A stretch of DNA of 8,814 nucleotides from an archaeon (GCA_027021185.1 JALUUU010000165.1:1-8814), one strand, 5' to 3'. Counted from the stretch's first letter, positions 1 through 6,163 are shown. Made by a program: numbers and translations. Notes: generated from the sequence alone by a model not told the origin.

Positions 1-232
1 AGCCCCCTCGAGCATTAAGGTCCAGGCCACGGCCGGGGAAATAGGCGTAAAGGTTCAGCCAGAGGAAATAAAGGTCGTGAACGGCCAGGCAAAGGGAAAG
101 ATAATATTCACCTCTCCTCCGAGCTACATCGTGGGCGACCAGCAGGCCGAGGTGAAAGTAATCGATCCAGAGGGTAAGCTATTGGCGGATCTGCGGATAA
201 ACTTCTATGTCCTCCCGCCGGGCGCCAGCTGA
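1..232 (+). CDS. Unidentified protein, 3' end only (C-terminal 76 residues)
   Basis: An open frame enters from the left edge (first full codon at base 2) and ends at TGA 230-232. The visible 76 residues alternate short hydrophobic strands with charged turns (for example KGKIIFTSPPSYIVGD, then AEVKVIDPEGKLLADLRINF) and finish with a Pro/Gly-rich tail, PPGAS. This looks like the last strands of an Ig-like or other beta-sandwich domain, possibly of an extracytoplasmic protein. There are no cysteines and no membrane segment in the visible part. The next gene starts 3 nt after the stop, so it is very probably in the same operon as the glycosyltransferase and polyferredoxin. Its family is not recognised and the N-terminal part lies outside the window. 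Confidence 0.75.
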   Translation, partial: APSSIKVQATAGEIGVKVQPEEIKVVNGQAKGKIIFTSPPSYIVGDQQAEVKVIDPEGKLLADLRINFYVLPPGAS

Positions 233-235
233 GCC

Positions 236-1477
236 ATGAGCCTAGCCGGGAGCACATATCTACGAATTGTCCTCGCAGGGCTATTGATGGAGCTGGCCTT
301 CCTAGGCCTGTTGCTCTCTGGAGACTTGATAGAGAACAAGGGTAGGCTGCTGTTGTTCTATTTCACAGCCTTTGCGGCATACCTCGCGGCTGTATGGTCA
401 TACAGGGGGAAGGAGTATATGCGGCTTTTACTGGTCTTCGCCGTGGTCTTCAGGGCAACCATGCTCCTATCAGAACCCAGCCTCACAGTGGATATTTACC
501 GCTATTACTGGGACGGCAAACTCCTTGCCAACGGTGTTAATCCCTACATGCACCTACCCTCATCCGAGGAGCTGATACCTTATAGAGACGAGATATACGA
601 GAAGCTGGTTTATAAGCAGGTTAACAGCATCTATCCACCCCTCGCGCAGCTCGTCTTCGCCCTATCATATATCGTGCATCCTTCCCTCTTCACACTAAAA
701 TTGGCTTCAACCCTCTTCGACCTGGGGTCAGTCATAGTTCTCCTGAAAATACTCAAGATGAGGGGGGCTGAAAACAGGGTTATAATATACGCCTGGAACC
801 CCCTGGTTGTGGTGGAATTCGCCTCCTCGGGCCATGCAGACTCCATGGCTGTTTTCTTCGTGCTTCTTACCTACTACCTCCTTAGAGACAGGCCTACGGC
901 CGCGGGGGCCGCCCTGGCTATGGGGGTCGCGTCCAAGCTCTATCCCATCCTATTCGTACCCTTCTTCCTTTTAAGAAACCCCAGGGTTATGCCGGGATTC
1001 CTGGCCGTCTTGGTCTTGCTCTACCTGCCCTTTGCAGGGGCAGGGTTGAAGATGTTTGAGGGCCTGGAGGTGTTCCTGAGGTACGCCAAATTTAACCCAG
1101 GGTTGTTCTCTGTCCTGGAGTATGCATTAGGCTTTGAGGCGGCAAAGCATGCCTCCATCATCTTGGTCGCCCTGGCTTATCCCTTTGTTCTTCGATGCCG
1201 CGACCTTGTCTGGGGCTGGTATCTTATCCTAACGCTGTACCTCGTTCTTTCACCCATGGTGCACCCGTGGTATGTCGCATGGGGTTTGAGTCTTGCGCCT
1301 CTCGTAGGGAGTTACTCGTGGGTCGCTTTCTCAGCCCTCATAAGCCTCTCATATCTTCTAGTCCAGAAGACGCCTCAGGGTATCATATGGCTGCCTGACC
1401 CAGCGATTACCCTGGCGCAGTATCTGCCATTCTATGGAATAATTTTATGGGAGGAGGCTAAAAGGAGGAAGCAATGA
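236..1477 (+). CDS. Multi-pass membrane glycosyltransferase (GT-C fold, DUF2029/GT87-like mannosyltransferase)
   Basis: This 413-residue integral membrane protein has about ten hydrophobic segments. It probably transfers a sugar from a polyprenyl-phosphate donor onto a lipid or glycan at the outer membrane face. Family-type motifs visible are an acidic residue in the first large loop (DIYRYYWDGKLLANGVNPY, D86), YPPLAQ (133-138), GHADS (199-203), KLYP (234-237) and HPWYVAW (343-349). Together these resemble polyprenol-phosphomannose-dependent and DUF2029-type enzymes. The loop aspartate is the usual catalytic position in GT-C enzymes. ATG 236 follows the upstream stop by 3 nt, and the 3' end overlaps the next start as ATGA, indicating translational coupling. 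Donor and acceptor cannot be read from the sequence; mannose is a family-based guess. The membrane GT-C assignment is firm, the substrate is not. Confidence 0.85.
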   Translation: MSLAGSTYLRIVLAGLLMELAFLGLLLSGDLIENKGRLLLFYFTAFAAYLAAVWSYRGKEYMRLLLVFAVVFRATMLLSEPSLTVDIYRYYWDGKLLANGVNPYMHLPSSEELIPYRDEIYEKLVYKQVNSIYPPLAQLVFALSYIVHPSLFTLKLASTLFDLGSVIVLLKILKMRGAENRVIIYAWNPLVVVEFASSGHADSMAVFFVLLTYYLLRDRPTAAGAALAMGVASKLYPILFVPFFLLRNPRVMPGFLAVLVLLYLPFAGAGLKMFEGLEVFLRYAKFNPGLFSVLEYALGFEAAKHASIILVALAYPFVLRCRDLVWGWYLILTLYLVLSPMVHPWYVAWGLSLAPLVGSYSWVAFSALISLSYLLVQKTPQGIIWLPDPAITLAQYLPFYGIILWEEAKRRKQ

Positions 1478-2349
1478 TAGAGCAGCGCCGTCTGTTGGCA
1501 TACCTGATAGTCCTGGTAATCTTCGTTTACGTATTCCTTAAAGAGGTCAAGGGGGGATTCTGGTTTTATTACACGGTCCTCTACACCTCTCTGGTAATAG
1601 TATTCGGGCTTCTAATTCTGAAGAAAAGGAGGGAGGGCTACGTGAGGATGAGAACTGTTTCTCTTATCCTAGCCCAGCTATTCCTCGCCTTCATCTTACC
1701 TGTATACGTCTTCACGTCCCTCGGATCCTCTATCATGCTTCCATGGCCCCTGGAGATAAGGTCTTTCTATCCGGGAAGATCGTATTTCGCCCTAGTATAC
1801 GGGGCTGTATTGCTCTTCGCATTAATTGCAGCCGTATATCTGTATGGGAAAAGAGTTTTCTGCAGTTTCCTGTGCACCTGCGGCGCCCTGGCAGAGACCG
1901 TGGGCGACCCCTTCAGGAAGAAAGCCCCCAGGAAGGGCATGGCCAAAATCCTGGACTTCAGAGAGCTGGTGCTGGTGGCGGCTATAATCGCCACCCTGGC
2001 CGCCTTCATGGGCGACTACAAACCCGCCATGCTGTATCTCCTGGTGGTTAACCTAGTTATAGCCCACGCCGTGGCCCTGTCGGCCTATCCCTTCTACGGC
2101 GGCAGGATATGGTGCAGGTATTTCTGTCCCCTCGGGGGAATCCTAGGCAGGGTCTCAGCTATAGGACGGTTCGCCATCCTCTCTGATTCAAGCCTTTGCA
2201 CATCTTGTGGGAAGTGCTCAAGAATATGCCACATGGGCATCGATGTTGCCGATTATGCCTCCAAGGGCGAGCCCCTAAAGCATAAACACTGCGTCGGATG
2301 CGGTGAGTGCGTCTATGCTTGCCCAAAGGGGGCGCTAAAAATAAAATAA
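1474..2349 (+). CDS. Membrane-bound polyferredoxin, NapH/YccM/NosR-like 4Fe-4S protein
   Basis: A 291-residue membrane protein with about five or six hydrophobic segments, the first at residues 8-22 and the last around 185-205. It ends in a cytoplasmic-type 2x[4Fe-4S] ferredoxin module: C242-X2-C245-X2-C248-X3-C252 and C273-X2-C276-X2-C279-X3-C283-P. Two further cysteine motifs sit next to membrane segments: CSFLCTC (130, 134, 136) and WCRYFCPLG (214, 218). The second matches the CX3CP signature of NapH/NosR/CcoG-type proteins, which move electrons between a quinone pool or ferredoxin and a partner enzyme. In the first motif the usual Pro is Thr and is followed by an extra Cys. A strong SD (GGAGGA, 1464-1469) precedes ATG 1474, which overlaps the previous stop. 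No obvious terminal reductase partner is in the window, so the electron acceptor is unknown. Confidence 0.88.
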   Translation: MIEQRRLLAYLIVLVIFVYVFLKEVKGGFWFYYTVLYTSLVIVFGLLILKKRREGYVRMRTVSLILAQLFLAFILPVYVFTSLGSSIMLPWPLEIRSFYPGRSYFALVYGAVLLFALIAAVYLYGKRVFCSFLCTCGALAETVGDPFRKKAPRKGMAKILDFRELVLVAAIIATLAAFMGDYKPAMLYLLVVNLVIAHAVALSAYPFYGGRIWCRYFCPLGGILGRVSAIGRFAILSDSSLCTSCGKCSRICHMGIDVADYASKGEPLKHKHCVGCGECVYACPKGALKIK

Positions 2350-2372
2350 TTAAAAAAAGGGCCCCGGGGGGG
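2338..2372 (-). terminator. T-rich terminator of the leftward DsrE-family gene
   Basis: Read on the minus strand, the stop codon of the DsrE-like gene is followed by a G/C-only tract, then seven Ts (2358 to 2352) and further T-rich sequence running into the end of the convergent polyferredoxin gene. Archaeal termination commonly uses such T-runs. The + strand has no T-run here, so termination of the polyferredoxin transcript is not explained. Confidence 0.45.
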
Positions 2373-2786
2373 TTAGAAAGACAGGTTCATATCTGCCTTC
2401 ATAACTATATCTGTGTAATATGTTTCAGGGTCCGCCACGCTGACTCCGTCCACCAGATCATCTTCGCTCATCTCGAAGATGTCCTTATTCAAGGGGCAGG
2501 CCAGGAGAAGCGCTCCCTCCAGGTCGAGCATTGTAAGCATGTCAAGGGCCGTGGGCAGGTTCAGCTCATCCATTTTTTGCATAACCTTCTCCCCTATCTC
2601 CTTGGGCTCATCGGGCATGCATTTCAGGTTTTTGACCTTCTCCTTGTGTACGGCGTTGATTCCCCTAGAACCGAAAAAGACGGTGACATCTGCTCCGGCG
2701 CGGAGTAGACTCAGCGCAGTCATTAATCCGTTGAACACTTGACAGAGCTCGTCGTGGAAGATCATTACAGAAACTTTCTTCGTCAA
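2373..2786 (-). CDS. DsrE/DsrF/DsrH-like family protein (peroxiredoxin-family type)
   Basis: A 137-residue soluble protein opening with the beta-strand KVSVMIFHDEL, followed by a helix and GADVTVFFGSRGINA. It has one well-placed cysteine, C97 (LLACPLN), and the family-like tail EDDLVDGVSVADPETYYTDIVMKADMNL. These match the archaeal/bacterial DsrE-DrsH-like proteins often called peroxiredoxin family proteins (COG2210 type). Relatives carry sulfur as persulfide on a conserved cysteine in trafficking and dissimilatory sulfur pathways. C15 and C56 are additional. The start is TTG 2786-2784: GGAGGTGA (2798-2791) lies 4 nt before it, and the next ATG (residue 8) would remove the first beta-strand. 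The gene diverges from the thioredoxin reductase operon and shares a near-identical promoter element with it. Family is secure; the exact role is inferred. Confidence 0.85.
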   Translation of the reverse strand: MTKKVSVMIFHDELCQVFNGLMTALSLLRAGADVTVFFGSRGINAVHKEKVKNLKCMPDEPKEIGEKVMQKMDELNLPTALDMLTMLDLEGALLLACPLNKDIFEMSEDDLVDGVSVADPETYYTDIVMKADMNLSF

Positions 2787-2790
2787 CCAA

Positions 2791-2798
2791 TCACCTCC
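2791..2798 (-). promoter_or_regulatory. Shine-Dalgarno site fixing a TTG start
   Basis: The minus-strand sequence GGAGGTGA lies 4 nt before TTG (2786-2784). It is a near-perfect anti-SD match and supports the non-ATG start of the DsrE-like gene. Confidence 0.8.
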
Positions 2799-2831
2799 AG
2801 TTAAGACTCGAGAGAATAGATTTTAAGTTAT

Positions 2832-2854
2832 ATTATGATATTATAATATATAAA
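2832..2854 (-). promoter_or_regulatory. Promoter and putative operator of the leftward DsrE-like gene
   Basis: On the minus strand this reads TTTATATAT (TATA box, 2854-2846) followed by ATTATAATATCATAAT, two near-identical 8-mers. It matches the right-hand copy at 3064-3086 in 22 of 23 bases, oriented toward its own gene. The TATA centre predicts transcription starting near 2825, giving a leader of about 40 nt that includes the SD. The tandem 8-mers sit between TATA and start site, a classical position for an archaeal repressor. The 16-bp part is also close to a palindrome (ATTAT...ATAAT arms). Confidence 0.75.
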
Positions 2855-3063
2855 ATATTTGGGTTAGAGATTGAGGGGCTGTGGCGTAGGGGGGTATTAA
2901 GACTGGAGATGAAAAATGGCTCCACGAGGTCAATGAGGGCGACGTTATCCCGGTGCTGAACTGGAGGCATATAGAGTAAATCATAAAACACAGACCTGGA
3001 AAACCCTGGATATAAAGCTCAAATTATGTGCCATGAGGCGGAGCCACCAACACCACAATTAAA
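2855..3063. other. Divergent intergenic core with no confident gene
   Basis: About 210 bp separate the two inverted promoter elements. No ORF with a start codon and coding character was found. A start-less open stretch on the + strand (2890-2979) reads as protein-like sequence ending NWRHIE-stop and may be a gene relic. A 46-codon minus-strand ATG ORF from 2970 runs into the promoter and looks random. There is no recognisable tRNA or other structured RNA. Confidence 0.5.
2890..2979 (+). pseudogene. Possible gene remnant (29 codons, no start)
   Basis: After TAG at 2887-2889 an open frame runs to TAA at 2977-2979 and translates to a protein-like string including GDEKWLHEV and DVIPVLNWRHIE. Its composition (Trp twice, alternating charged and hydrophobic residues) resembles a real C-terminus more than random DNA. 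It has no ATG, GTG or TTG start in frame and no SD. The family is not recognised, and chance is a real alternative at this length. Confidence 0.25.
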
Positions 3064-3086
3064 TTTATATATCATAATATCATAAT
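3064..3086 (+). promoter_or_regulatory. Promoter and putative operator of the sulfur redox operon
   Basis: TATA box TTTATATAT (3064-3072) runs directly into two perfect tandem 8-mers, ATCATAAT at 3071-3078 and 3079-3086. It is the inverted counterpart of 2832-2854 (22/23 identical). The TATA centre is about 26 nt before ATG 3094 and no SD lies between them, so the transcript is probably leaderless. A protein bound to the 8-mers would cover the transcription start. Confidence 0.78.
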
Positions 3087-3093
3087 TTATGTC

Positions 3094-4002
3094 ATGAAAA
3101 TTTCCCTGGGCAAATTCAGAAAAATCTACGACATAGCCGTTATAGGCGGAGGCGCTGCAGGGATAAGCGCGGCCATCAATGGAAAAGCCGCGATGAAAGA
3201 TGTCGTCATTTTTGAATCAGATGAGCCTCTGCTGAAAATCCGCAAAGCCCGGGAGATACGAAACTATCCAGGATTTCCAAAGGCCACAGGTGAAGAGATC
3301 TCTGAGGCGTTCCTCAATCACATAAAGGAGATGGATATAGATCTGAAAAGGGAGAAGGTTACGGGCATAGTCAGAGAGAAAAACTTTGTTATTTACACCC
3401 AGAAAGGCAAGGCGTGGGCTAAAACAGTCATCCTCGCTGTGGGCCTGAAAAGTGAGGAAACGTTTCCAGGGGAGGAAGACCTCCTGGGAAAGGGGGTTAG
3501 CTACTGCGTCCTGTGCGACGGCGCGGCATACAGCGGAGGCAAAGTTGCTGTGATATCCGACAGCGAGGAAGGGGAGATGGAGGCAGAGGCCCTGAAAAAA
3601 GATTACGGATGTGGGGTGGTGTACATCCCCCTATATGAGTTGAAGTCTTCCGACGCATCTTTTAGTATCCTAAAAAACAGGCCCCTGGCCTTTAAGCCCA
3701 GGGAAAAGGGAGTGGAGGTGGAATTCAAAGATATGGAGGAGGGTCTCATAGTCGACGGGGTGTTCCTCATAAAGCAATTCACATCCCCCGGTAGACTAGT
3801 GAGGGGATTGAAAATGAGGGGCAGACACATCGCGGTGAACAGAGCTATGGAGACAAACATACCGGGGGTCTTCGCGGCTGGCGACTGCACTGGAGGACCC
3901 TTCAAGATAGCGAAGGCGGTGGGAGAAGGACAGATAGCAGCGTTGGGGGCGGTGAGGTATATCTCACAGCTCGACAGCCAAAAGATGGAGGTGAAACAGT
4001 GA
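3094..4002 (+). CDS. Thioredoxin reductase-like flavoprotein with a degenerate NADPH site
   Basis: A 302-residue protein of the low-molecular-weight thioredoxin reductase fold. The FAD-binding GGGAAG motif is at 18-23, the redox-active pair C138-V-L-C141 is followed by DG, and the C-terminal FAD motif is GVFAAGDCTGGPFKIAKAVG (258-277). Length is slightly below the usual 310-320. The NADPH domain is unusual: where typical enzymes have GGGxSA plus an HRRxxxR-type patch, this one reads VISDSEEGEMEAEAL (151-165) with no arginine patch following. NADPH use is therefore doubtful; ferredoxin- or F420-dependent reductases of this family are known precedents. It is the first gene of an operon and overlaps the next by 4 nt (GTGA). 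It probably reduces the PDO-like protein and/or a DsrE partner. The fold is sure, the electron donor unknown. Confidence 0.85.
   Translation: MKISLGKFRKIYDIAVIGGGAAGISAAINGKAAMKDVVIFESDEPLLKIRKAREIRNYPGFPKATGEEISEAFLNHIKEMDIDLKREKVTGIVREKNFVIYTQKGKAWAKTVILAVGLKSEETFPGEEDLLGKGVSYCVLCDGAAYSGGKVAVISDSEEGEMEAEALKKDYGCGVVYIPLYELKSSDASFSILKNRPLAFKPREKGVEVEFKDMEEGLIVDGVFLIKQFTSPGRLVRGLKMRGRHIAVNRAMETNIPGVFAAGDCTGGPFKIAKAVGEGQIAALGAVRYISQLDSQKMEVKQ
3987..3994 (+). promoter_or_regulatory. Shine-Dalgarno site fixing a GTG start
   Basis: GGAGGTGA ends 4 nt before GTG 3999-4001, inside the end of the flavoprotein gene. It supports the GTG start that overlaps the upstream TGA. Confidence 0.8.
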
Positions 4003-4634
4003 CCGTTATTCCTGAAGAAGATGCAGAGCTGCTTAGGGAAATATTTGATGAGAAAATGCGGAGCGACGTTGAGGTGTTGCTCTTCATCAAGAGAGAGGAC
4101 TCTTCCTCAGATGAGGCTGAAAAGCTTCTCAAGGAGCTGAGCGCTCTCTCCCCGAAAATCAGTCTCCAGGTCTATGATTTCGACAAGGACAGGGAAGCAG
4201 TGGAGAGATACGGTATCTCAAGGGTTCCTGCTGTGACGATCATAGGAGAAAAAGACTACGGAATCCGCTATTACGGCGTCCCCTTTGAGCAGGAGTTTGA
4301 GACCCTCATCGAGTGGCTGATCAGCGTTTCCCGGGGCGATGTTGATCTCAGCCCAGAGACCCTTAAGAGATTGGAAGAGCTGGAAGAAGACAAAAAACTC
4401 ACCGTCCTCGTGACATATGCCTGCCCTCAATGTCCCGAAGTTGCCCAGCGCGTCATAGAATTCGCCGTAGCGAGCGATAACATCAGTGTGGACATAATAG
4501 ACATCTTCGAGTTCCCAGAGGTTAAAAAGGACTTCCCGGTGCTGGTGTCAACCCCCAAAATATTCGCTGGAAATAAAACCCTAACAGGTTGGAGAGGCAG
4601 CGACGAAGGAGCTCTCCTAGAGTTAATTAAATAA
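3999..4634 (+). CDS. PDO-like double thioredoxin-fold protein (glutaredoxin-like), single CXXC
   Basis: A 211-residue protein with two successive thioredoxin folds, the layout and size of archaeal protein disulfide oxidoreductase (PDO). The C-terminal unit keeps the active site C142-P-Q-C145 after strand LTVLVTYA, and a cis-Pro loop STPKIF (184-189). The N-terminal unit keeps the strand VEVLLFIKRED and a cis-Pro loop SRVPAVTI (74-81), but where a CXXC normally follows it has SSSD (35-38), so that site is inactive. The N-terminal domain probably serves docking while the C-terminal site does disulfide exchange or persulfide reduction. It follows the thioredoxin reductase-like gene with a GTGA overlap, the classic reductase/partner pairing. 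GTG start is chosen from the SD at 3987-3994. Confidence 0.87.
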   Translation: MTVIPEEDAELLREIFDEKMRSDVEVLLFIKREDSSSDEAEKLLKELSALSPKISLQVYDFDKDREAVERYGISRVPAVTIIGEKDYGIRYYGVPFEQEFETLIEWLISVSRGDVDLSPETLKRLEELEEDKKLTVLVTYACPQCPEVAQRVIEFAVASDNISVDIIDIFEFPEVKKDFPVLVSTPKIFAGNKTLTGWRGSDEGALLELIK

Positions 4635-4646
4635 GGAGGTAGCAGA

Positions 4647-4970
4647 ATGAAGATAGGTATTGTATTGAACTCAAACGACCCTGAAACGGCGTGGAATGCA
4701 TGCCGCTTCGGCTTAACAGCCATAGTGGACGGCCATGAGGTGACTATGTTCCTCCTCGGCCCGGGAGTTGAGATAGAGGATATCCGCCACGAAAAGTTCG
4801 ACGCCCCGAGCGTGCTCAAAGATTTCCTTGAAAACGGCGGCAAGATCCTTGTCTGCGGGGCATGTCTCGACGTCAGGGGAATGAGTTCGGTTGTGACAGA
4901 GAAGAAAAATGTTATGAATGATCTGGTCAATCTAGTAGTTGAGAGCGATAAAGTCGTGACCTTTGGCTAG
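4647..4970 (+). CDS. DsrE-family sulfur-relay protein (small type)
   Basis: A 107-residue protein beginning KIGIVLNSNDPETAWNA, followed by GHEVTMFLLGPGVE and a helix, then the cysteine motif ILVCGACLDVRGM (C70, C73). It ends with a short strand, DKVVTFG. This is the DsrE/TusD-like fold, in which a cysteine in this loop can carry a persulfide. It is clearly a different subfamily from the divergent 137-residue relative, being shorter and having two close cysteines in a CGAC arrangement. A strong SD (GGAGGT, 4635-4640) precedes ATG 4647; the gap from the PDO-like gene is 12 nt and from the SQR gene 5 nt. The likely task is accepting sulfane sulfur from, or delivering it to, the SQR and thiol enzymes of the same operon. 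Role inferred from family and context. Confidence 0.85.
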   Translation: MKIGIVLNSNDPETAWNACRFGLTAIVDGHEVTMFLLGPGVEIEDIRHEKFDAPSVLKDFLENGGKILVCGACLDVRGMSSVVTEKKNVMNDLVNLVVESDKVVTFG

Positions 4971-4975
4971 GGAAA

Positions 4976-6163
4976 ATGAGAGTTGTAATAATTGGGGGCT
5001 CCTTCGGGGGGCTCACGGCAGCCTACGAGCTGAGAAAAAGGCTGGATAAAGAGCACAAGATAACGCTGATATCCGACAACGACAAGTTCGTCTTCATACC
5101 CTCCCTGCCCTGGGTCTCGCTGGGGTGGAAGAAGCCCGAGGACGTGGTCTTCGATCTGAGGAGGCCCCTCGTTTCCAAGGGAATTGAGTTCCGCCACGCA
5201 ACGGCAGAGAAGATAGAGCCGGAGAAGAACATCGTCGTAACCAATGCGGGGGACGTAAGCTACGACTATCTCCTTATCGCTACTGGCTCCTACCTGGAGT
5301 TTGAGGCGATACCAGGCCTGGGGCCCCAGGGTCACACCCAGTCCGTCTGCACCCTGGAGCATGCTAAGCAGGCATACGAAGCCTGGCAGCGATTCCTGAA
5401 GGACCCGGGAGAAATCGTGATCGGTGCCGCCCAAGGAGCCAGCTGCTTTGGCCCGGCATATGAGCAGGTTTTCATGGTGGACACGTATCTGAGAAGGATC
5501 AACAAGAGGCACGAGGCCCCCATTACTTTCATAACCTCAGAGCCCTATCTAGGACATTTCGGCATAGCAGGCCTGGGAACGAGCCGCAGATCCATGGAGG
5601 ACGAGTTCGCAGACAGGGACATAAAGGCGATAACTAACGCCGTTATAGACGAGATAACCACTGACGTAATAAAGCTGAAGAGCGGTGAGGAGCTTAAGTT
5701 CAAGTATGCCATGATAATCCCCCCCTTCAGGGGCGTGGACGCTGTTATGTCCACCAAGGACCTGGGGAATCCCAGGGGCTTCATACCTGTGAACGAACAC
5801 TACAGGCATGTGAAGTTCGAGAACATCTACGCCGTGGGAGTTGCCGTGGCAATGATGCCCCCAGAGCATACACCTGTGCCCATTGGGGTGCCGAAGACGG
5901 GCCATATGACGGAGCAGATGGCCAAGATAGCAGCCAGCAACATAGCCGCGGAAATCAAGAAAAACGAGAAGAAAAGCGCTGAGCTGCAGGTTATATGCTT
6001 CCTCGACATGGGGAACGAGGCCGTGCTGATGTCGGCTTCTCCCGTGCTGCCTCCCAGAAACAAGCACAGGCTTAAGAAACACGTCGTCTTTCACTGGGTC
6101 AAGGTTATTTTCGAAAGATACTATCTCTGGAAAATGAGGAGAGGGATTACCTGGCTTCCCTGA
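4976..6163 (+). CDS. sqr: Sulfide:quinone oxidoreductase
   Basis: A 395-residue flavoprotein. FAD binding is seen in VVIIGGSFGGLTAAYEL (3-19) and the later IATGS motif (101-105). All three functional SQR cysteines are present: C125 (GHTQSVCTLEHA), C157 (GAAQGASCFGPAYE) and C341 (VICFLDMGNEA). In SQR the latter two bridge the growing polysulfide and the first helps position FAD or sulfide. The C-terminal stretch HWVKVIFERYYLWKMRRG is the amphipathic membrane-binding helix of this family. It oxidises sulfide to sulfane sulfur and passes two electrons to membrane quinone. Length fits the family (about 390-430). It is the last gene of the operon, 5 nt after the DsrE-like stop, with only a weak SD (GGGA), so translation may be coupled. 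A related flavocytochrome or NDH-2 role is unlikely given the three cysteines. Confidence 0.92.
   Translation: MRVVIIGGSFGGLTAAYELRKRLDKEHKITLISDNDKFVFIPSLPWVSLGWKKPEDVVFDLRRPLVSKGIEFRHATAEKIEPEKNIVVTNAGDVSYDYLLIATGSYLEFEAIPGLGPQGHTQSVCTLEHAKQAYEAWQRFLKDPGEIVIGAAQGASCFGPAYEQVFMVDTYLRRINKRHEAPITFITSEPYLGHFGIAGLGTSRRSMEDEFADRDIKAITNAVIDEITTDVIKLKSGEELKFKYAMIIPPFRGVDAVMSTKDLGNPRGFIPVNEHYRHVKFENIYAVGVAVAMMPPEHTPVPIGVPKTGHMTEQMAKIAASNIAAEIKKNEKKSAELQVICFLDMGNEAVLMSASPVLPPRNKHRLKKHVVFHWVKVIFERYYLWKMRRGITWLP

Noticed and set aside
2359..2372. GGGCCCCGGGGGG tract as a stem-loop.
   Set aside because: The self-complementary part is a contiguous short palindrome that leaves no loop; only the adjacent T-run on the minus strand is kept as terminator evidence.
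2307..2742. Plus-strand ORFs of 133 and 87 codons opposite the DsrE-like gene.
   Set aside because: They are antisense shadows of a clearly recognisable family protein with its own SD and promoter.
2877..2960. tRNA-like opening (GGGGCTGTGGCGTAG) in the divergent intergenic region.
   Set aside because: The D-arm does not pair, there is no anticodon or T-arm, and no complementary acceptor 3' half is found.
2830..2970. Minus-strand ATG ORF of about 46 codons.
   Set aside because: It runs through the TATA/operator element, has no SD and a low-complexity Ile-rich end; it looks random.
2917..3046. 7-bp inverted repeat TGGCTCC / GGAGCCA.
   Set aside because: The arms are 116 nt apart, short, and show no extension; a chance match is likely.
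4427..6094. Long minus-strand ORFs (167 and 181 codons) opposite the PDO, DsrE and SQR genes.
   Set aside because: No family-like sequence is seen in them and the + strand genes are fully explained by conserved motifs; long antisense frames are common in GC-rich coding DNA.
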